Below are positions 9,701-19,294 of a stretch of 64,000 nucleotides of DNA, in pieces; position 1 is the first letter of the stretch; every line of letters starts with the position of its first letter. A program made the translations under genes and the position numbers. The notes below the pieces were generated by a model. The model was not told where the DNA came from, did not search any database, and was given only the letters and a program-made list of their open reading frames with translations. The stretch spans positions 38,174,501 to 38,238,500 of the forward strand of contig CM074865.1 in assembly GCA_037501455.1 (NCBI GenBank). The letters run 5' to 3'. This DNA is from Lantana camara. Taxonomy: Eukaryota > Streptophyta > Magnoliopsida > Lamiales > Verbenaceae.

Positions 9701-11954
9701 TTGTTGGTGGTAATCTAGTAACTTGGCGAAGTAAGAAACAAACTACGGTTGCTAGATCTAGTGCAGAAGCTGAATATAGAGCTATGGCTCACACTACTAG
9801 CGAAGTGCTATGGCTTAAAAATTTTTTAGGAGAATTGGGGCTCACCAACAATGAAGCTGTACCTATGTATTGTGACAACCAGGTAGCTATACATATTGCT
9901 AGTAATCCGGTGTTTCATGAGAGAACGAAACGCATCGAGGTTGATTGTCATTTTGTTCGTGATGCTGTGAAAAATCATATTATTCGTACTCTGTTCACTC
10001 CGTCTTCAAAACAAGTTGCAGATATATTTACTAATTCTTTGGGAACCACTCGGTTCAAGAATTTGTGTGACAAGCTTAGCATGATAGATATATATGCTCC
10101 ACTTGAGTGGGTGTGTTAGAATATTTATTTAATAGATATTAGATAGAGTTAGTATCACTTATGGGTTAGGATTAAAGTTCTTCTCCTAGTTGGTTTCTAT
10201 TCTCTTTTCTCCCTATATATATGTCATTGTATCTTACTATTAGCATAGATAATAATATTATTACTTTTCTCCTCTCAACATTAATAATACCTGTGACATT
10301 GGTTTTTCCAACCTGAGCTTTTTCCCATGTGAATTAGGTTGCTCAAGGTGACAAAGCCGGTGGAGAATCGATCCCCATGCTCCTGAGAGTTCCTCGAATT
10401 GCTGACCCATATTACGGCTATAACATGATAGGCTTTGGGGACATTCTATTTCCTGGTTTGCTGGTTTGCTTTGCTTTTAGGTACTTCTGCTAAATGGCCT
10501 TGTAATGATTGAGAACTATAATCTAATAGGAAAAATACTTGCACCTCAAAATCTCTGTTCATTGTTTCAAATATATCTCAATGAATAGTTGGTACAATTT
10601 TTTGCACTGTGAGATTCTTTGAGTACCATTATTGATATACATGTGAAGAAAGGATATGGACAAATTGTTTTAATTAATATATTTTTTTAATTTCCTACTT
10701 GACTGACATGATCCGTTGTGGCCTTTCAGGTTTGACAAAGCGAATAAGAAAAGGGTACTAAATGGATACTTTCTTTGGTTGACTATTGGCTACGGAATTG
10801 GTGAGTATATTTTCTGCATGGTTATATATTTCTGTTATTTACCTTTATGGACTTCTTATTGCTTCCCTCATATTTAAATGGTGTAACTGTTTTCAACCCA
10901 TTTGATTACATTTGTAGAATTTTGTAATTCGTTGATTCTCTATCTTTATAATACTTTTAACGTAAAGTCACAAATAAAAGCTTAAAAGGGCTGGTTGTTA
11001 AAACTTGGGATATCAGATAATCTTACGTGAGTTGTAAATTTTCACTATTGGTCATCCCTTAAACTTTTGAATGCTAAATAACTATATGGTTTCGACTTGC
11101 TGGTCTTATGTAGGTATACAATATAGGATTAATTGCACCTTGCTATCAAACTGTACTTTTTTGCAAGTAATTGCAGTTCCCTAAATATGAATCGTTCTGA
11201 CAACAACAAAGCTCTTTACCTATATATGTAAATGGTATATATAAAAGGGGTCGCTAAAATATCCCCTCTTTCCACTCCGTTCAATCAAAGGTCAACTCTT
11301 AAGTTAAACAATGGGTCAAGATCGTGTGAAATTCAAGTATAGGTTAGTTTGAAACATGGTTGAAAAGCTTTAAGCTAAAATGAACATGTTCCCCATTTTT
11401 GGGTCCCGCTTTGCAAAATATCCATGAAACTTCATCCTAAGCAAGTTAGATTTCAACCATACATTCTGCATACTATGATGCATAAGCCTGTTCATAGACA
11501 TTATTATTTGTAATTATTGACTCGTTGACCCCTTGTGTCTTACTCAAGCGGGTACCATCTTGTGAGCATTTTCAACTATCGTTTGTTCTGGCTCGAGCTG
11601 CATTTGGGGTGGGAAATGGATAAGCGTCGAGTAATTGGATAAGTGTCGAGTAATTATTAATGGTGACGTTTGTTTTATTGCAGGCCTATTGTTTACTTAT
11701 TTAGGGCTGTATTTGATGGATGGTCATGGTCAACCGGCTCTTCTTTACCTAGTCCCTTGTACCTTGGGTATAAATATGTTTCCACTATTTGACCTATAGA
11801 TTAACTGTTTATTCTTCCTTAGTCATCTGTTTAAATTACACGCCTGCAAATCTCAGGAATTTGTGTGGTCTTGGGTTCCATTAGAGGAGAGCTGAAACAA
11901 CTTTGGAGCTACGATGCTGATTCAGGAAAATTCCGCTCTCCTGAAGAAGTTTGA
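779..11954 (+). CDS. SPPL: Signal peptide peptidase-like (SPPL) intramembrane aspartyl protease, 3' part of gene
   Basis: Exons by GT-AG and protein continuity: 779-933, 1205-1378, 2522-2556, 2650-2806, 3523-3576, 3657-3749, 10338-10480, 10730-10800, 11684-11767, 11857-11954 (TGA). The encoded protein is a multi-pass presenilin/SPP-family aspartyl protease that cleaves type II membrane proteins inside the bilayer, probably in endosomal, vacuolar or Golgi membranes. All three signature motifs are present: YD in FLYDIFWVF (exon 3657-3749), GxGD in [11 protein letters not shown] (exon 10338-10480) and PAL in QPALLYLVP (exon 11684-11767). The acidic linker before the first membrane helix and the start [11 protein letters not shown] match the plant PA-domain SPPL group (SPPL2-5), so the lumenal PA domain should be off-window to the left. 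The donor at 934 (GTTCCA) is weak. The intron between 3749 and 10338 was about 0.67 kb before Copia-1 entered it. The reading frame is intact across all visible exons. Confidence 0.93.
3938..3968. repeat. (AT)n microsatellite in SPPL intron
   Basis: An AT dinucleotide run interrupted by one G. It lies between the YD-motif exon and the Copia-1 insertion, with no sign of function. Confidence 0.8.
4368..4534 (+). repeat. Copia-1 5' LTR
   Basis: 167 bp, TG...CA, with a TATATATA box-like run in the middle. It matches 10114-10280 except for an A/G and a G/T difference. Confidence 0.93.
4535..4547 (+). other. Copia-1 primer binding site
   Basis: TGGTATCGAGCGG directly follows the LTR and resembles the plant initiator-methionine tRNA PBS (TGGTATCAGAGC) with small differences, so minus-strand priming by tRNA-iMet is likely. 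Confidence 0.8.
4778..4859 (+). ncRNA. Group II intron domain V-VI fragment in the Copia-1 leader
   Basis: 4781-4814 is exactly 34 nt and folds as a canonical group II domain V. It has a 9-bp lower stem starting GAGCCG and closing with CGGTTT (one C.A mismatch), the AGC triad at positions 2-4, a 2-nt AC bulge, a GCGGG/CCCGC upper stem and a GAGA tetraloop. Downstream, CTGGTC-GAAA-GACCGG (4825-4840) and GGGGG/CCC-A-CCC form a domain VI with a bulged A at 4850, seven nt before a 3'-terminal AC (4855-4856), as expected for a branch point and a 3' splice site after 4856. An in-frame ATG GCG (4774-4779) directly precedes the module and the gag frame resumes at about 4857, so it lies at codon 2-3 of gag and brings an in-frame TGA. 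The source is probably plant mitochondrial DNA (inferred). No domains I-IV and no intron-encoded protein are present. Confidence 0.8.
4857..5790 (+). pseudogene. Copia-1 gag remnant
   Basis: The N-terminal gag signature [13 protein letters not shown] is encoded just after the group II module. A UBN2-type gag core follows in pieces: one frame to 5204, then another from about 5206 ([14 protein letters not shown]) to about 5440, then a third with Gly/Arg-rich residues. Capsid protein would normally package the RNA. At least two frameshifts break it, and it lacks a clean start because the ATG at 4774 runs into TGA. The nucleocapsid knuckle has lost its first two cysteines: [14 protein letters not shown] stands where a C-x2-C-x4-H-x4-C is expected. 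Confidence 0.8.
5790..7099 (+). pseudogene. Copia-1 protease and integrase remnant
   Basis: A deletion of about 2 nt near 5830 shifts the frame exactly in the aspartic protease active site: D is followed by WCYNT in one frame, while the other continues GATTHITGN. The GAG-pre-integrase zinc region is recognisable (HCRLGHPS...[10 protein letters not shown]). The integrase core then jumps from FELVH straight to [10 protein letters not shown], so about 60 residues holding the first catalytic Asp are missing. The second Asp (TDNA) and the Glu (QNGVAERKH) remain. Further frameshifts follow 6770. The coding sequence continues across the MITE pair to the RT region. Confidence 0.85.
7100..7916. mobile_element. 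hAT-type MITE A nested in Copia-1
   Basis: 817 bp with TIRs TAGGGGTGTTCATGG... / ...ATGAACACCCCTA and subterminal regions full of GGTTCGGTT/AACCGAACC motifs. It is flanked by a perfect 8-bp TSD, GATGCTGT, at 7092-7099 and 7917-7924. An 8-bp TSD and subterminal repeats are hAT hallmarks. No transposase is encoded, so it is non-autonomous. Removing it and MITE B rejoins the copia reading frame. Confidence 0.93.
7935..8434. mobile_element. hAT-type MITE B nested in Copia-1 (copy 1 of 2 in window)
   Basis: 500 bp with perfect 17-bp TIRs CATAGTTTTGAAAGGCG / CGCCTTTCAAAACTATG. GC-rich ends contain many GCCTCGCC-type motifs and the core is AT-rich. The 8-bp TSD TTAATAAT is at 7927-7934 and 8435-8442. 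It lies only 18 bp from MITE A. It is non-coding. A related copy is at 60934-61352. Confidence 0.93.
8443..10119 (+). pseudogene. Copia-1 reverse transcriptase-RNase H
   Basis: The reading frame is open from 8443 (downstream of the MITEs) to the stop at 10117-10119, which overlaps the 3' LTR. RVT_2 features include [24 protein letters not shown], ending in the conserved KARLVAKG block, and the polymerase motif YVDDILISG at 9151. RNase H features are [18 protein letters not shown] and MYCDNQVA. This half alone has no stop or frameshift. It would copy element RNA into cDNA, but it is cut off from a functional gag, PR and INT, so I class it as a pseudogene fragment. Confidence 0.9.
10114..10280 (+). 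repeat. Copia-1 3' LTR
   Basis: 167 bp, TGTTAGAATA...CTCTCAACA, 98.8 percent identical to the 5' LTR by direct reading. The RT-RNase H stop codon lies within its first bases. Confidence 0.93.
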
Positions 11955-12662
11955 TGCCGCATTATTTTTGAGCTGCTTATATTGCTTAGAACTTTAAGAG
12001 AGTATATATCATTCAGGCCGTGCAGAATCAGGCCGTGCAGGTTGATTACTATGTTTAATTGTGTATATCAATGAATCTTTTGTTTCTTGTACTAATATAT
12101 ATATCTGAAGGACTTCTGCACGTCTGATACCAGTTACTTCCAAATGGACTGTGCGGCCAAACCTTTTTCTTTCCCCTCCATATTACCTCGATAATGTTCT
12201 TAGAAGCAGATTTTCACTTCGGTCTATGTTGTAGCACAGGGGCTTTGTTTGAGTTGGCTTGGGGTTTCATGAAGTCTTGATAGCCCCTCTACCAGTAGAT
12301 TAGACTATTTCCTTGAATCCTAGGATCGAGGTCTCCAGGTCCTATCGGAGCCTTGGCCCGAAACATTCGCTGATTGAATTGATTAAACTTTTGGTTTCAA
12401 TGATGTGGAAGGCATAAATAGATTATTATAAGTTGCAAAGGTAAATGAGTATCGAACCAAATCTCAGTCGGCAGGTATGAGGTTTCTATCCCAATCCCAT
12501 ATTGTATATGAATCTAGGGAATATGTAGATGCACGAGTATCAAGAAGAATTAGTACAAGTATGCATCAAACTTGCTATTCATAATTACTGTGAATGACGA
12601 CTGTAAAATACATGACCACAAAAAGGGTATTACACTCGAATGGATGAAAGGTTGCTTACCTC
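11955..12662 (+). other. SPPL 3' UTR and downstream spacer
   Basis: There is no ORF of note. The first ~150 bases are the likely 3' UTR. They hold a short direct repeat (CAGGCCGTGCAG twice at about 12016-12040) and T-rich/AATGAA-like sequence near 12065-12110 that could serve polyadenylation. The rest shows no recognisable feature up to the hAT element at 12663. Confidence 0.5.
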
Positions 12663-14052
12663 TAGGGATGCAAACTGGATGAGTCCATTCATGAGTTTAA
12701 CGAACCAAATTAATAAAAGTTTGGACTCGAGTTCGAGTTAGTCGATTCGTGATCTTTTCAAGCCGAACTCGAATCCTTTCTTACTAAAATTTAAATTTGC
12801 GAGTCGGTTCGTGAACTTTAATATTTTAACAAAAAAAAAAAAATTTATTATATATATTATTGATTATGAAATATATTATATATATCTTTAAAATTTAATT
12901 CATATAATATATTATTCCTAAATATATTTAAAAAGTAAATGGTTATTAATCTGATGCTCTCACACACAATCATAATCTCTTTTCAAATTATAACTAGTAA
13001 CCCGGTACACTCTACGCGTGTGCAAAATTTATTATTATTTAAATATAGTAAAATTAACTTTTATATTAATATATATTTTATAATTATATTTAATATAATT
13101 AAAAAATTATGATAAATAAATAGTATAGGGTCATGTTATATTAGTTAAGAAAAATTAAACTATGAGGAGAAAAAAAAATTATATAAAAAAAAGAAAAGAA
13201 AAAATTAAAATGAGGTAAGAGAAAAGAGAAATTCTTAGAAAAAAAAGAGAGATAAAAGAGAAGTTAATAAAAAGTTGTTAGAGTGATAAAAAATAAATAA
13301 ATGAAAAGAAAAGAGAAGAGAAAAACGTAAGAAAACAAAGCGGACAAAAAGAATAAATAAAGAAAAGAAAGAAAAAAGAGTTCAAGAGACCAAAAGGTTA
13401 TTATCTGCCTCTCTTACTTAATATAATTGTATAGATAAAAAACCCTAGCAGCTTGTTTCCTCTCTTAGTCTCAGCTGCCTAAATCTCCCAAACCCATTTT
13501 CACTTTCCACTGCCACCTGAGGGCCACCGCACGCCATGACACCCCCGCCCTTCGTCTCGACCCCACCATCTTTGATGGACTGCAACGTAACACCACTTTC
13601 CACCGCCTTCCGCCTCGACCCCACGATCTTAAAGCACCACCGCAACCATGCCGTGGCAATCCAACAACTTTCTAAAGTTTTTTTTTTTAATTTCTCAGTC
13701 AGATCTAGTCGTTTCCTCTATCAGATCTAGAAATTAAATACAAATATTAGGTTGTGGTTTAATCCATTTTTTCTTTTCTTTGATTTCTTTTCTTCTCTGT
13801 TTCTTTTACATTTTTTGCTTGCTTTTTTCTTCTGATTTTGTGGAATCACCTGGTAGAGCATGAGCCAGCGAGCCGAACTCGAGCCTAGTCGAACCGAAGA
13901 CGAACCCCCGTTCGAACCGAGCTCGAACCTTAAATTTAAGGATTCGTTAGGCTCGAGTTCGACCTCGGGGTTCGATAAAAATGAGGCGAATTTGAACTCG
14001 AATATGAAAATATGGCCAAAGTTCGGCTCAACTTGATTCGTTGACAACCTTA
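12663..14052. mobile_element. hAT-type non-autonomous element, 1.39 kb
   Basis: Ends are TAGGGATGCAAAC and GTTGACAACCTTA (imperfect TIR, 9 of 13 positions), with subterminal GAACTCGAG/CTCGAGTTCG motifs on both sides. The perfect 8-bp TSD CTTACCTC is at 12655-12662 and 14053-14060. No transposase ORF is visible. The interior holds an almost pure purine block (about 13141-13400) and a segment starting CTAGTAACCCGGTACACTC (about 12993) that looks like the end of another small element. Short ORFs at 13.44-13.7 kb have no recognisable motif. Confidence 0.85.
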
Positions 14053-14060
14053 CTTACCTC

Positions 14061-14857
14061 CTAAGAGGACGATAATCGATTTTCGATTTGCAAATGCAGA
14101 TTCCAGAAGCACAAGTTACCTTATCATGAGGCATTACATTATCTCATTTAGGCATTTTACTTTAGTATTCATAGTGAACTTGTGTTTCAAAATCAATAAT
14201 CTTATGCACTACTATGGGTTTCAAATCAATACTCCTGTGCACAAAACAGAAGTTCAAATGTTGCCTACGTAACCGTTTATTTGAATTTTTAGTTATGTTT
14301 TTTTTCTAACGGTTTGTTGTTATATTAGTTTAATTAGAGATTAGAGTTTGAGTTCCTGGGAACGCAACTGCCATGGGTAGGAAGAGCTTTACACCCTAAA
14401 TAATTCGTCTCAACTCAACCCATGTAAATGGACTACATACCCAAAAAAAAAAAAAAAAAAAAAAAGAAAAGAGTAACCTCCTCCTTTGAATGAGAAAAAG
14501 AAAGAGAGCAAAAAAAGGAGTAACCTCCTCTTTTTTTTTCTTTTTTTTTTTTTCTTGATAAAAAAAAAAAAAAGAAGAAGAGAGCAAAATCCTCACATTA
14601 CAAGCAAACTTTGCCCAGTTTTTGATTTTATTTTTCATATTGCTCTACCACTGTCTTATTACTCTGTTTTAGGCCTGTAAATGGACGGGTATTATCCAGA
14701 CTCAGGCCCAAACCTAATATTTATTAGTATTTAAGGTTGAACTCAAACCCTACCCAAATCATTATAGGCCAATGGGCTTGAAGAAATTGGTAAAAAGCAT
14801 ACTCACTTTATTTGGGTTGGAATCTGGGCCTACCCATCCTTTTTTTTTTTTCAATTG

Positions 14858-14918
<61 letters not shown>

Positions 14919-15020
14919 TTTTTAAAAAATATATTGAATAAAAAGAGAAATTAAAGATCTTTAAACATAATCAAATTCACACATTTTTACATATACATAT
15001 GTATATGTATCATATTGTTT
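14061..15020. other. Gene-free spacer with homopolymer runs
   Basis: No coding signal. It contains a poly-A run (14442-14465), alternating poly-T/poly-A stretches at 14529-14575 and a poly-T run near 14840. A segment starting TAGGCCTGTAAATGGACGGG (about 14672) resembles one end of a hAT-type element, but no partner end was found. Confidence 0.5.
14859..14914. repeat. (TTA)n microsatellite
   Basis: About 18 near-perfect ATT/TTA trinucleotide units. An apparent poly-leucine ORF across it is an artefact of the repeat. Confidence 0.9.
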
Positions 15021-15024
15021 CATT

Positions 15025-15830
15025 CATTTTTGGACTCGTTTGACCAGTTTTGATCCCGCTTCATTCGTTTTTTACCCGCTCGACCTATTTAGGACTCATT
15101 CGACCCGTTTTGGATCCATTTCACTAATTTTTCAACTTGTTCGACTTATTTTTGGCTCGTTTCATCCGTTTTTCAATCCGTTCAATATATTTTGGACTCG
15201 TTCAACCCGTTATAGGCCCGTTTTGCCCATTTTTCGACTCATTCAGCCTATTTGAACTCGTTTGACCTGTTTTGGACCTGTTTAGCTGCTTTGGTTGATT
15301 TAACTCATTTTAGATGCATTTGGCCCTTTTGAATTCGTTTAACCCATTTTAAATCCATGGGATCCATTTGACCCATTTGTGATCCGTTAAACCCATTTTA
15401 GATCTGTTTGAATCCATATGTCCCATTTGGATTCGTTTGACCCATATTAGATCTGTTGAATCTATTTTGGATCCATTTGGATCCGTTTGACCCACTTTAT
15501 TTTATTTGACCCGTTTTGGATTCATTTAGCCCATTTTGATTTATTGATCCATTTCGATTCGTTTGATCCATTTTAAATCCGCTTGGATCTATTAGACCCA
15601 TTTAGGTCCGAATGACTAGACGAGTTGAAAATAGATCAAATCGGTCCAAGTGCAAGTGAAACGGGTCCAAAATATGTCGAATAGGTTTAAAAATGATAAA
15701 ATTGATCCAAAATAGGTCGAACTGGTCGAAAACGATTTTTTTTTGACTCATTTGGATTAGTTTGATCCATTTTAGATCTGCTTGGATCCATTTGACCCAT
15801 TTGGATCCGAATGACCACACGAGTTGTGAT
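15025..15830. repeat. Degenerate short-unit repeat field (GTTTGACCC / TTTTGGATCC type)
   Basis: Roughly 800 bp consist of diverged units of about 20-25 bp built from TTTGACCCATTT, TTTTGGATCC and TCGTTCGACC words. A unit-rich segment ending CGAATGACTAGACGAGTTG (about 15556-15628) recurs at about 15760-15832. The stretch between the two (about 15630-15735) carries the same words in inverted orientation (AAACGGGTCC). It has no coding capacity and could be subterminal repeat material of a DNA transposon or a decayed minisatellite. Confidence 0.7.
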
Positions 15831-16250
15831 ACGAATCCCACGTACTTGCCGTGAAACCCAATACCAATACTTGGAGTTCTAAGAATCTGATCGTCGACGT
15901 TCAAGGTTTAAAAAAAGGAGTGTGACCCGTTTGCTATAATGAACAAGGAACCAACACTATCAGGTTTGAAAAAGTAATGCACCCCGTCGACTATAAGGAG
16001 TCGGGAAATCACATTATCCGGTAGAGGTTTGAAACTCCGGTGACATTCAACTAAGAACTTGAGAGTATAACTCACTTCAATGAAAATTTCATTCAGATTG
16101 GCTGCTCAATTCGAGTACAAGGCTGGAATTATAAAGATGCATGCATGTGAATTCTAAGAGACAAATCAGAATTCTAGGAGACAAGCTATTCCCGCCTCTT
16201 TTCTTGTGGGCTGAATAAAATGGACTTAACCTAATCTATATGCAGAGAGT
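15831..16250 (-). other. Probable 3' flank/LTR remnant of the CRM-like element
   Basis: No ORF. It lies just downstream of the - strand pol stop and so should hold the polypurine tract and 3' LTR of that element. I could not define LTR ends, because the 5' LTR is missing and no paired copy exists in the window. Confidence 0.4.
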
Positions 16251-18332
16251 TTAAATAAAAAGATGGCCCAAAGTATAATATAATAGTTTAGGGCCGAAAT
16301 TACAATAAACTTGACATAATTGGACCTTAAAAATCAGCCATAATGACGTGCAAACAAAGTGGATTGGATCCAGCTTGTCTTCTTGGAGCTCATCTTGAGT
16401 TATTTGGACCAAGAGAGATTGAACTTCCTCTTGCATGTTTTTGGCCCGTGACCTTGTGATAGGTCCAACATATTTTGGTCCATCTTGAGTTGGGTTCTCT
16501 CGGTCATAACTTGGATCAAAGTGTGGCCTTGTCTCATGATTCACATCATCCTCCTCTTCTTGAAAAGGATTCGACCTCGAATCGAAATCTGCATCAAAAG
16601 GAGTTAAATCAGCCACATTAAAAGTTGCACTTACACTATACTTACCCGGAAGATCAATCTTGTATGCATTATCATTGATCCTCTCCAAAACTTTGAATGG
16701 TCCATCTCCCCTTGGATCAATCTTGGATTTTCGTTGATTATTGAACCTCTCCTTCCGAAAGTGCACCCAAACTAGATCGCCTTTCTTGAAAACAACCTTC
16801 TTTCGTCCCTTGTTAGCATGGATCATAGCTTGATTGTTCCTTTTGAGAATGTGAAGCCGTGTATCTTCATGCATTTTCTTCACTCGTTCAGCCTTCTCTT
16901 TCCCATCTAAACTTACAAGCTCATTCATAGGCAAAGGAAGTAAATCGAGAGGAGTTAAAGGGTTAAATCCATACATAACTTCAAAAGGTGAAAAAGAAGT
17001 AGAAGAATATATTGAACGATTATAAGAAAACTCAACAAATGGAATACATTCAACCCAATTCTTTGAATATGATTTAAACACAGCTCTTAAAAGAGTTCCC
17101 AAGGTTTTATTTACTACTTTCGTTTGTCCATCCGTTTGAGGATGACAAGTGGTGGAAAACAACAACTTAGTTCCCAATTTTCCCCACAAAACCCTCCAAA
17201 AATGACTTAGGAACTTCACATCTCGATCACTTACAATGGATTTTGGAATTTCGTGAAGCCTTACCACTTCTTTAAAGAATAAACCTGCCACATTCATTGC
17301 ATCATCCGTTTTATTACAAGGGATAAAATGTGCCATTTTAGAGAAACGGTCAACAACAACAAAAATTGAATCTTTCCCACCTTGTGTTCTTGGCATTCCT
17401 AACACAAAATCCATAGACAAATCTACCCAAGGATGAGTTGGAACCGGCAAAGGTGTGTAAAGGCCGTGAGATTTAACTCGTGATTTAGCCTGCCTACAAG
17501 TTATGCATTTGTTACAAAATCTTTCAACATCTCGTTTCATGTGAGGCCAAAAGAAGTGTTCTTTAATCATGTTCAAAGTTTTCAAAACACCAAAATGCCC
17601 CATCAAACCACCCCCATGAGACTCACGCACAAGAAATTGGCGTAAGGAACAATTGGGTATACACAACTTGTTTTCTCGAAAGAGATAGCCATCTTGGACA
17701 AAATATTTATCACAAGGTTTCAATTCACAAGATGCAAAGACTTCGGCAAAATCAGAATCACTCACATATAATTCCTTAATGTGATCAAATCCCATGAACT
17801 TAGTACTAAGGGTAGAGCGAAGAGTGTACCTACGTGATAGTGCATCAGCAACAACGTTATCCTTACCCTTTTTGTATTGAATCACATAAGGGAACATCTC
17901 TATGAACTCAACCCAACGAGCATGCCTCTGGTTCAAGCTTCGTTGCCCCTTCAAGTGCTTCAAAGACTCATGGTCCGTGTGGATAATGAATTCTTTTGAC
18001 CACAAGTAGTGCTTCCACGTTTCTAAGGCTCGAACCAATGCATATAACTCCTTGTCATAGGTGGAATAGTTTAAAGCTACTTCGTTCAACTTCTCACTAA
18101 AGTAAGCGATTGGCCTCCTTTCTTGCATAAGTACGGCACCTATACTAATACCAGAAGCATCACATTCAACTTCAAAGGTTTTAGAGAAATTTTGTAAAAG
18201 TAAAAGAGGAGCTGAACTTAGCTTTGATTTCAAGGTCTGAAACGCCGTTTCTTGAGCTTCTCCCCATTCGAACCCGACACTCTTCTTGATAACTTCCGTC
18301 AAAGGAGCTGCAAGGGTGCTGAAATTGGGCAT
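16251..18332 (-). pseudogene. CRM-like RNase H-integrase-C-terminal region
   Basis: A 693-residue open frame. RNase H is in the first ~170 residues ([44 protein letters not shown]). The integrase zinc finger (HHCC) ends [12 protein letters not shown]. The core has Asp in MDFVLGMP and SDRD, but the third acidic residue is lost: [13 protein letters not shown] has Lys where the family has Glu. Integrase would therefore be inactive even if expressed. The C-terminus carries GPITRSRAK. The upstream frame is broken by a ~1-nt indel near 18400-18410. Confidence 0.88.
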
Positions 18333-18352
18333 AAATCTCCTATAGAACCCGG

Positions 18353-19294
18353 CTAAACCATGAAAGCTTCGAACTTCCGTAATGGACTTAGGTGTAGGCC
18401 ACTAATTGCCTTAACCTTTTCTTCATCTACTTCGATACCACCTGCACTTACAACAAATCCAAGAAACACGACTCTATCCATGCAAAAATTACACTTTTTG
18501 AGGTTAGCATACAATTTCTCTCTTCTTAACACCTCAAGTACCATTTTCAAATGCTCAACATGTTCATGTAAGTTACGGCTATAAATTAATATGTCATCAA
18601 AATAAACGACCACAAACTTGCCCATGTAAGCACGTAATACATGATTCATCAGTCTCATGAATGTACTAGGTGCATTAGTTAAACCAAAGGGCATTACTAA
18701 CCATTCATACAATCCATGCTTTGTTTTAAATGCCGGTTTTCATTCATCACCCTCTTGCATGCGTATTTGATGATATCCACTTTTCAAATCAATCTTAGAG
18801 AAAATTGTAGAACCATACAATTCATCAATCATATCATTAAGGCGAGGTATGGGATAACGATACTTAACCATGATTTTGTTAACAGCCCGGAAATCCATGC
18901 ACATTCGCCAAGTGCCATCCTTTTTGGGCACCAAAAGAACCGGAACAGCGCATGGACTCATGCTCTCACGTACGTAACCTTTCTCAAGCAATTCCTCGAC
19001 TTGCTTTTAGAGTTCCTTAGTTTCTTAAGGAGTGCTTCTATAGGCTGGTCGGTTCGAAATTGTAGCTCCGGGAATGAGGTCAATTTGGTGCTCTATCGCA
19101 CGAATTGGAGGCAATCCGTGTGGAATCTCCTCCGGGAACACATCCTTAAACTCCTGAAAAAGAGAGGAAACAATACTAGATAGGGGAGGGGTGTTGTTAG
19201 AAGATAAGAATATCTTTTTATACATCATTATCATCACCAGCCTCTCTTTTTTTACAATGCTCTCAATTTCTTTTTCTTTTGTGTGGAAACTCAT
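18353..19294 (-). pseudogene. CRM-like reverse transcriptase remnant
   Basis: RT is split over several frames. The PR-RT linker and RT start (FKDVFPEEIPHGLPP) lie in 19294-19025. Two TAA stops follow at about 19026 and 19008 within the ETKEL region. Then [11 protein letters not shown] and [12 protein letters not shown] end in a TGA (18737-18739, where a Trp codon is expected), and [10 protein letters not shown] follows in 18712-18353. These are at least three stops and a terminal frameshift. Confidence 0.85.

Larger units (their letters stand above)
4368..10280 (+). mobile_element. Copia-1: Ty1/copia LTR retrotransposon inside an SPPL intron (decayed)
   Basis: The 5' LTR is 4368-4534 and the 3' LTR 10114-10280, both TGTTAG...CAACA. 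A tRNA-iMet-type PBS directly follows the 5' LTR, and a G-rich tract (CTTGAGTGGGTG) precedes the 3' LTR. The flanking 5-mers are ATAAT (4363-4367) and TTAAT (10281-10285), a TSD with one mismatch. The order gag, PR, INT, RT, RNase H is the copia order. It has the same orientation as the host gene. Gag and PR are frameshifted, INT lost its first catalytic region, and two MITEs sit between INT and RT; RT-RNase H is still open. The LTRs differ at 2 of 167 positions, so the insertion is fairly young despite the damage. Confidence 0.93.

Noticed and set aside
13445..13730. Overlapping small ORFs on both strands near 13.5 kb as a captured gene
   Set aside because: No recognisable domain, no splice pattern, and they sit inside a hAT-type element.
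14772..14954. ORF with a long leucine run
   Set aside because: Purely the translation of the (TTA)n microsatellite.
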